DNA of 11,968 nt from Euryarchaeota archaeon UBA111 (GTDB taxonomy: Archaea; Thermoplasmatota; Poseidoniia; Poseidoniales; Poseidoniaceae). Of the stretch, positions 7,318-11,968 are shown one piece after another. Position 1 is the stretch's first letter; each line of letters opens with the position of its first letter. Made by a program: the position numbers and the translations under genes. The stretch is taken from contig DAWS01000063.1 in assembly GCA_002506025.1 (NCBI GenBank), positions 1 to 11,968 on the forward strand, given 5' to 3'. The notes below the pieces were generated by a model, which was given only the letters and a program-made list of their open reading frames with translations, was not told where the DNA came from and made no database searches.

Positions 7318-8490
7318 ATGGTTGATGTAGCCATTATCGGTGCGGGCCAAACCAAATATGGCAATCATCAACTTGGTATGAAGGGCATGTGGGCCGAAGC
7401 CGCTGTGAATGCTTTTGACAGCGTCGATAAAGACTTCCAGCCAAATCAAATAGATGAGGCATATATTGGGAGTGTAGCTTTCGGCGGCGGGCAGTTGGGT
7501 AATACTGCTGCTCTCCTCACAGAGCATACTGGCATGCAGGGCAAACCTGTTCGTAGAGTAGAAAATGCGTGTGCATCATCTGGATTTGCCTTAAGGGATG
7601 CTTGGATGGCAATAAAAAGCGGTCAAGCTGATGTTGTAATTGCTGGTGGTATTGAGAAAATGAATGATTTAACCCCAGAACGCAAGAGATTCTGGCTGGG
7701 TGTTTCCGGTGATACTGAGTGGGAACGGCTTGCAGGTTTGACTTTCCCTGGAACCTACGCACTAATGGCAAGAAGATACTTTCATGAGTTTGATTCGACC
7801 CATGACGACCTAGTCAATATCAGCGTTAAGAATCACTATCATGGACTGGATAATGAGGTTGCCCACATTAGGAAAGATGTATCATTTGACAAAGCAAAAA
7901 ACGGTTTTATGGTTGCAGATCCACTGACACTGTATGATTGCTGCCCAACCTCAGATGGGGCATCGTGCGTTATCCTCGCTGCGGACCATGTAGTAAGTCA
8001 ATTTACCGAAGACCCTGTTTGGATTAAATCCTCAGCTGCTGCATCTGATTACTTAGCACTCCACGATCGACCATCAATCACTCAACTAATGGCCACACAA
8101 AAGGCCGCCAAACGAGCATACAGCATGGCAGGCATTTCAGCAGAGGATGTTGATATCGCTGAGGTACACGATTGTTTCACTATTGCTGAATTGTTTGCTA
8201 CTGAAGATCTAGGTTTTACTGAACGTGGCACAGGTGGTCATTTTGCCAGAGAAAATCGAGGTCGGCGTAACGAGGGAACTACATGTATTAATCCGAGTGG
8301 TGGGTTGAAATCTAAGGGCCATCCGCTTGGTGCGACCGGCACTGGACAGACTGTGGAAATATTCAAGCAACTGCGAAACGAAGTAGAATCGACACGCCAA
8401 GTTAGAGATGCTAACATCGGTTTAAGTCACAATGTTGGCGGTTCAGGAGCGACTTGCTCAATACATGTCTATGGGAGGGATCGTGATTGA
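7318..8490 (+). CDS. Thiolase / acetyl-CoA acetyltransferase, archaeal SCP2-like type
   Basis: Thiolase-fold enzyme that condenses or cleaves acyl-CoA units. In archaea this subgroup, with a DUF35 partner, makes acetoacetyl-CoA for the mevalonate pathway; related members act in fatty-acid breakdown. It has 390 residues from the ATG at 7318. The start MVDVAIIGAGQTKYG is typical, the nucleophile is Cys85 in ENACASSG, EVHDCFTIAEL carries His284, and SKGHPLGATGTGQ carries His335. The C-terminal NVGGSGATC replaces the CxGGG loop of ordinary biosynthetic thiolases, which marks the archaeal/SCP2-like group. An ATG at 7294 would add 8 residues but precedes the expected transcription start. Its stop overlaps the TTG of the DUF35 gene, so the pair is translationally coupled. 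HMG-CoA synthase, the third member of the mevalonate complex, is not in the window, so the exact pathway is not settled. Confidence 0.9.
   Translation: MVDVAIIGAGQTKYGNHQLGMKGMWAEAAVNAFDSVDKDFQPNQIDEAYIGSVAFGGGQLGNTAALLTEHTGMQGKPVRRVENACASSGFALRDAWMAIKSGQADVVIAGGIEKMNDLTPERKRFWLGVSGDTEWERLAGLTFPGTYALMARRYFHEFDSTHDDLVNISVKNHYHGLDNEVAHIRKDVSFDKAKNGFMVADPLTLYDCCPTSDGASCVILAADHVVSQFTEDPVWIKSSAAASDYLALHDRPSITQLMATQKAAKRAYSMAGISAEDVDIAEVHDCFTIAELFATEDLGFTERGTGGHFARENRGRRNEGTTCINPSGGLKSKGHPLGATGTGQTVEIFKQLRNEVESTRQVRDANIGLSHNVGGSGATCSIHVYGRDRD
8474..8478 (+). promoter_or_regulatory. Shine-Dalgarno site fixing the TTG start of the DUF35 gene
   Basis: GGAGG within GGGAGGGA, 8 bases before the TTG at 8487, inside the last codons of the thiolase gene. 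It is the clearest ribosome site in the window. It supports the TTG as a real start, since there is no nearby in-frame ATG, and it supports coupled production of the two subunits. Confidence 0.7.
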
Positions 8491-9302
8491 AAGATTTTCA
8501 CCCATGGCATGGATATCTTGTGGCAAGCGAAGAGGACTGTCATTACATCTGTTCCACTTGGCAATTAGGCGAACAGTGCGTATTTGGTTATGACAGTGAT
8601 TATACAACGATGGCTGTGGCTCTTATCAAGTTCCTAACTGCCCGAGAGCATCCTGTGATTCTCAAAGTAATTGATGAAAAAATTTCCATTGATGTATTAG
8701 CTGCCTCAACCGAACATGAGATTGCAGATTCTGGGTATACATTATCGTGCAATAGTGATGCATCACTGGCTATGTTCCTTGATGACGCACCGGTTGTTGC
8801 CCCACCAACAGAAGCAATGAAGGCAATCAATCCCGAAACTTACAGCAAAATCAACCAGGCTTGGGATGAAGAATCCAATGAAAGAAACATCTCTCAAGGT
8901 GCCTATGTATCAGGTCAACAGTATAGTGAAAGCCTTGAGTCGAGATTGTCTTTAACTGCGCAGAGTCACGATGTGCTAATATGGCCACAACGTCAAATGG
9001 ATGCTGACGGTGTGGTTATTGAAGACAACATAATGAGGCTGAGGCCCACTGGAACCGTTACTTCATGGACAAAATTGAGCGCTGCTGGAGCACCATCAGA
9101 ATTTGCCATCAGAGCACCGATTTTAGGAGGCATCGCAACTGTCATGGTTCAGACTACCGATGGCCCTAATGGCGTTTTTCTATTGGTCGATGATGATACT
9201 ACAACCCCAGAGATAGGGGCATCAGTAGATTTAGTGGTTAGAAGGTTGTATGCTCAAGAAGGATTAATTCGTTATGGTCTCAAAGCAATTTTGAAGAATT
9301 AG
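8487..9302 (+). CDS. DUF35/OB-fold thiolase partner with a cysteine-poor ribbon and long N-terminal domain
   Basis: A 271-residue protein coupled to the thiolase by a 4-base overlap. Residues about 186-270 look like the DUF35 OB fold: RPTGTVTSWTKLS, then EFAIRAPILGGIATVMVQ, VDLVVRRL and a final basic GLKAILKN. In archaeal thiolase complexes this domain binds CoA and bridges the thiolase to HMG-CoA synthase. Before it, residues about 152-185 occupy the place of the usual zinc ribbon (SRLSLTAQSHDVLIWPQRQ), but the four cysteines are absent, so zinc binding there is unlikely. The first ~150 residues are unusual: most DUF35 proteins are 130-150 residues in all. The segment GYDSDYTTMAVALIKFL faintly recalls the start of HMG-CoA synthase, which is speculative. 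Start: TTG at 8487, supported by GGAGG at 8474-8478. The DUF35 call is good for the C-terminal third only. Confidence 0.75.
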   Translation: MKDFHPWHGYLVASEEDCHYICSTWQLGEQCVFGYDSDYTTMAVALIKFLTAREHPVILKVIDEKISIDVLAASTEHEIADSGYTLSCNSDASLAMFLDDAPVVAPPTEAMKAINPETYSKINQAWDEESNERNISQGAYVSGQQYSESLESRLSLTAQSHDVLIWPQRQMDADGVVIEDNIMRLRPTGTVTSWTKLSAAGAPSEFAIRAPILGGIATVMVQTTDGPNGVFLLVDDDTTTPEIGASVDLVVRRLYAQEGLIRYGLKAILKN

Positions 9303-9349
9303 GTTGATATTGCAAAGCATTGATAGAAAATAGATTGCATGGTGGAAGT

Positions 9350-10366
9350 ATGGCGAGGTTTGGCGGTATCAGAAAAGGTCGGCGTGAGGCTTCTGACAAT
9401 TTATCCTACACTGAGGGTGGTGATTGTCCTAGGTGTGGCGGCGAGGCACAGAATTCGACTATGGCGGGCTATCTCAAGTGCGTTGCTTGCTCACATGAAT
9501 GGGCTGACCCAAATTACACAGAAGATTCAGTTATAGAAGAAATTCCAACCTATCACCGAGATGCAGATTTGATTGAACAATTTAAGCAAGATGTTGCTTC
9601 TGGTAGCCTTGCCAATGTCTTGGGCGTTGACCATAACCTAACTGAGCAGCAAGAGGCATCATTGGCCAGGTTGGAAGATAAGTGGATGAGTGGCATGCAA
9701 GGTCGGTTTAACACCGCAACAGAGGAAAGAAAACCACTAATGATAATGTTTGATGATGACGACAACATTGTTTCAACTGAGGTAGCTGCCTTAACGATAG
9801 TTTCGAACGGATTTGATGGTGGTGAAGAAATCAGACTCGAATACCCCGGCAAAGGAACCGAATTTTACTCATACAATGTCAATGATGGTATGGGCTGGAG
9901 AAGAGGAGCCAATGCCGAAGAAACTGCGAGATCAATTGCTAATGTTATCAACAATAAATCAAAATTAGTATTTGCAAATGTAGATAATTGTAGAATTTCA
10001 TTTGAACTACGAAGTGATGAATTAAAACCAGAATCTCTAGTGTTATTCGTCGATGATCCCGGTGGCACAGACATCGTTGCTGAGAAGAACGGTGTGATTC
10101 TTGACGCAAGAAATGCTACCGATTTTGAGGATTACCGTAGAGTTGTTGAAATGGTATTGGAAGACGGAATAATTTCACCAAGTGAAGATCAACTACTTTG
10201 GTCATTGCGGCAAGAATTGGGTATCGACGACGCTTACCATGTTCAAATGGTAATGAGTATATATGGTGATAAGACATTGAAAGAGTGTACTAGTTGTTCA
10301 GCAATGGCAGAATTATATGTTGAATATGCTAGTTGGTATTGTCATACTTGTGAGCAGTGGTGTTGA
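9350..10366 (+). CDS. Acidic protein of unknown function with zinc ribbons at both ends and a TerB-like helical domain
   Basis: A 338-residue protein not matched to a named family. Cys26, Cys29, Cys44 and Cys47 (CPRC, CVAC) form an N-terminal ribbon, and Cys313, Cys316, Cys331 and Cys334 (CTSC, CHTC) form a C-terminal one; both are C-x2-C-x14-C-x2-C. Between them lie a helical acidic stretch (70-127), a beta-rich region (about 130-245) containing GANAEETARSIANVINN and alternating hydrophobic strands, and a helical segment (about 253-307, EDYRRVVEMVLEDGIISP and following) like the TerB/EF-hand-like helical domains of many uncharacterised proteins. A TTG at 9320 lengthens the frame by 10 residues; the ATG at 9350 is preferred because GGTGG at 9341-9345 precedes it by 4 bases. 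It follows the DUF35 gene by 47 bases on the same strand and may share its transcript. Confidence 0.75.
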   Translation: MARFGGIRKGRREASDNLSYTEGGDCPRCGGEAQNSTMAGYLKCVACSHEWADPNYTEDSVIEEIPTYHRDADLIEQFKQDVASGSLANVLGVDHNLTEQQEASLARLEDKWMSGMQGRFNTATEERKPLMIMFDDDDNIVSTEVAALTIVSNGFDGGEEIRLEYPGKGTEFYSYNVNDGMGWRRGANAEETARSIANVINNKSKLVFANVDNCRISFELRSDELKPESLVLFVDDPGGTDIVAEKNGVILDARNATDFEDYRRVVEMVLEDGIISPSEDQLLWSLRQELGIDDAYHVQMVMSIYGDKTLKECTSCSAMAELYVEYASWYCHTCEQWC

Positions 10367-10493
10367 CTAGTCTAATGGCTAATAGCACATCATTCTATAG
10401 AATCATAATTCGTCTGATTGCGGACTTATTTTTTATGCACAACAGAGGGATTCTTCATAAGGTATGTCGCAATGGCTAAGTTAGGCGAGTCAT
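10367..10493 (+). promoter_or_regulatory. Promoter region of the actin-like gene with a perfect palindrome
   Basis: A 127-base gap. It contains a perfect 12-base palindrome ATTCTATAGAAT (10392-10403) and, further on, a T-rich TATA-like element TTTTTTAT (10429-10436). The latter would place a start of transcription near 10458 and give a leader of about 35 bases to the ATG at 10494. The T-run could instead be part of a terminator for the preceding gene. The palindrome lies about 26 bases upstream of the TATA-like element, a position that suits an activator or repressor site. No strong ribosome site precedes the ATG. Confidence 0.45.
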
Positions 10494-11519
10494 ATGGCTG
10501 GAGATGTATTGTATATTGGAATTGATTTGGGAACTTTTCGCTCAGTGATGGTTTCCTCAGATAGTCACGAAGAAGAGGAACTAACCGTTATTGGAACACC
10601 AAAGGACCCGATAGCGAAAAACTTCCTAAAAAGAGATGTATTGTTTGGCGAAGAAGCTCTAAAAAACCGATTGGCTCTAAACCTTTTCCGACCTCTCGAA
10701 CATGGTGTGATAAAAGATACTGCAGAGGACAGGGATTTCATAGCCCATTTCATTACCCATCTAATTTCCCTTTCTGACCCTGAAGATTACGATAGAGTTG
10801 TTGCTGTAATCGGTGCGCCTGCAGAAGCTAGTTATGTTGACAAGACTGCAATATTTGATGCCGCCGCAGGAACTGTAAACGCCGCAATGATCATCTCTGA
10901 ACCATTTGCTGTAGCCTATGCACTCGACATGATCGAGCACACATTAGTTATCGATATCGGAGCCGGAACGACTGATTTATGCCGTGTCTATGGAACAATC
11001 CCAAGCCCAGAAGACCAAATGCATACAGAATTTGCAGGCGATTACATCGACAGAAAAATCATCGAAGAAGTCCAATCAAAATACAGTGGCGCACAAATTA
11101 CCAAAGACATGGCGCGCAGATGGAAAGAACAACATTCCTTTGTCGGCACTTCGACTCCAGATTCGCCAGTAATGGTTGACTTCTCCATAGAAGGTAAGGC
11201 GATGACTCTAGACATCACAGAGTGTGTGCAAAACGCATGTGAGTCCATTGTTGACCCTATTGTTGAAAATGTCAAGAAACTGATTGCGGGTTCAAACCCT
11301 GAATATCATGACCAATTCCGCAGAAACATGATTCTAGCTGGTGGTGGTTCAGGAATTGCTGGGCTAGGTGCAATGATTGAACGTAGACTGAGTGACTTGG
11401 GCGATGTAAATGTCCATGTTGTTGATGACCCAGTAAGGCTAGGTGCGATGGGTGGATTGAGATTGGCTATGGAAGTTCCAGAAGAAATGTGGAAGAACCT
11501 AACCCTTGCCTCTCGCTGA
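10494..11519 (+). CDS. MamK-like bacterial-type actin ATPase
   Basis: A 341-residue actin-superfamily protein expected to polymerise with ATP. The phosphate-1 loop is GIDLGTFRS (9-17), phosphate-2 is IDIGAGTTDL around Asp154, and the adenosine loop is AGGGSG with Gly283-285. It resembles MamK, the filament that aligns magnetosomes, more than MreB: from memory, MamK has SEPFxVGYGLD, VDIGAGTTD, GTVPGPEDQ, KEQFSFVG and AGGGS blocks. This protein has SEPFAVAYALD, IDIGAGTTD, GTIPSPEDQ, KEQHSFVG and AGGGS in the same order. Glu136 and Asp154 are 18 apart, as are the MamK catalytic residues Glu143 and Asp161. Length also fits (about 347). No other magnetosome gene is visible, so a role in positioning some other cargo, in cell shape or in DNA segregation is possible. 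The actin-fold call is secure; the MamK subfamily call is strong but rests on remembered sequence. Confidence 0.92.
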   Translation: MAGDVLYIGIDLGTFRSVMVSSDSHEEEELTVIGTPKDPIAKNFLKRDVLFGEEALKNRLALNLFRPLEHGVIKDTAEDRDFIAHFITHLISLSDPEDYDRVVAVIGAPAEASYVDKTAIFDAAAGTVNAAMIISEPFAVAYALDMIEHTLVIDIGAGTTDLCRVYGTIPSPEDQMHTEFAGDYIDRKIIEEVQSKYSGAQITKDMARRWKEQHSFVGTSTPDSPVMVDFSIEGKAMTLDITECVQNACESIVDPIVENVKKLIAGSNPEYHDQFRRNMILAGGGSGIAGLGAMIERRLSDLGDVNVHVVDDPVRLGAMGGLRLAMEVPEEMWKNLTLASR

Positions 11520-11529
11520 TAAGGCGTTA

Positions 11530-11968
11530 CTACTCCTCTGACATTCCGTATTTAGCAGCTAATTTTGGATCGATTAGTGGCGACTGACAATGCGGACAGC
11601 GATCACTAGCACTCAACATTGATGGCCTAATGGCTAAGACTGCCATACACGATGGACATGCTGCCAACATTTCCCCGTGCTCTAATTGGAAATCCATTCC
11701 GTCATCATCACCACTGAAATATCCAGATTTGTACATTGAATTAAAGTGAAACATAAATCTCCTAAACGATCCTAGTGTTGCCCAACCGGTCAAAAATAAG
11801 AACAACAGACCACCTACATTACCCGAAACGACAAATAGTAACGAGTCCAAAGCATTGAGGCCGAAAAACAGTCCTGCAATCATGATCATGATCGCTGCAG
11901 GCCAGTAAGCCCACTCTGCTTTATTCCTGTAAGAATTCCAAGTTGCGAACGCCAAAATACTTACCAAA
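11530..11968 (-). CDS. Membrane protein with C-terminal zinc ribbon, 5' end beyond the window
   Basis: The 3' part of a minus-strand gene. The frame is open to the right edge, and the TTG at 11967 is only the last possible start, so the gene is treated as partial. The visible 145 residues contain two hydrophobic segments (about 20-41 and 43-68), with the end of a possible third at the edge. A soluble acidic stretch with SGDDDG and a ribbon with Cys104, Cys107, Cys124 and Cys127 (CPSC, CPHC) follow, ending GMSEE. This fits a multi-pass membrane protein with a cytoplasmic zinc-ribbon tail. Function is unknown. It converges on the actin-like gene with a 10-base gap, so the pairing alone does not show a functional link, though a membrane anchor beside a filament gene is worth noting. 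Confidence 0.75.
   Translation of the reverse strand, partial: LVSILAFATWNSYRNKAEWAYWPAAIMIMIAGLFFGLNALDSLLFVVSGNVGGLLFLFLTGWATLGSFRRFMFHFNSMYKSGYFSGDDDGMDFQLEHGEMLAACPSCMAVLAIRPSMLSASDRCPHCQSPLIDPKLAAKYGMSEE

Noticed and set aside
9339..9536. Overlapping 65-residue frame at the start of the two-ribbon gene
   Set aside because: It shadows the 9350-10366 gene, whose CPRC/CVAC ribbon is clearly the real product.
11285..11302. GGGTTCAAACCC, which looks like a tRNA T-arm and loop
   Set aside because: It lies inside the MamK-like coding frame (encoding Gly-Ser-Asn-Pro), and no anticodon arm, D-arm or acceptor stem can be found in the preceding 70 bases.
10494..11519. Reading the actin-like gene as DnaK/Hsp70 or ordinary MreB
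   Set aside because: The length is about 340 with no substrate-binding domain, which rules out Hsp70. The SEPF...GTIPSPEDQ...KEQHSFVG series fits MamK better than MreB.
10494..11968. Treating the right end as a magnetosome island
   Set aside because: Apart from the MamK-like gene there is no recognisable mam or mms gene; the neighbours are unnamed zinc-ribbon proteins.

Overview
The window looks like a piece of an archaeal chromosome, most likely a planktonic marine euryarchaeon of the Marine Group II (Poseidoniales) type. The basis is an archaeal ribosomal protein S7, an archaeal/eukaryotic EF-2 with a diphthamide histidine, isopentenyl phosphate kinase, archaeal-style thiolase and DUF35 genes, and many small zinc-ribbon proteins in a very compact layout. 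The group name is inferred from gene content and was not checked by search. No rRNA, tRNA, CRISPR array, insertion sequence or phage gene was seen, and no stretch longer than about 150 bases lacks a gene.

Bases 1-2986 hold the end of a str-type translation cluster: S7 (its start codon is cut at or just before the left edge) and elongation factor 2. In place of the EF-1alpha gene that often follows, a MOSC-domain gene starts 5 bases after EF-2 (2992-3453). It converges with, and overlaps by 8 bases, a minus-strand isoprenoid operon at 3446-6077. That operon reads isopentenyl phosphate kinase, then a 607-residue protein joining a type I IPP isomerase to a polyprenyl (probably geranylgeranyl) diphosphate synthase. 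Together these would turn isopentenyl phosphate into IPP, DMAPP and then the C20 precursor of archaeal lipids.

A short divergent promoter region with an inverted repeat and a direct repeat (about 6089-6154) separates the kinase gene from a small coiled-coil/zinc-ribbon gene (6156-6494). That gene converges on a Tpt1/KptA tRNA 2'-phosphotransferase (6496-7197, minus) with an N-terminal zinc module. A thiolase (7318-8490) and a translationally coupled DUF35/OB-fold partner (8487-9302) follow on the plus strand. Such pairs work in acyl-CoA condensation or cleavage, including the first step of the mevalonate pathway, so the window may touch both ends of isoprenoid precursor synthesis.

The right part holds a 338-residue protein with two zinc ribbons of identical spacing (9350-10366), an actin-family ATPase that closely resembles bacterial MamK of magnetosome chains (10494-11519), and a partial membrane protein with a C-terminal zinc ribbon (11530 to the right edge, minus). 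The two observations most worth following are the isomerase-synthase fusion next to its upstream kinase, and a MamK-type actin in an archaeal setting with no magnetosome genes in view.
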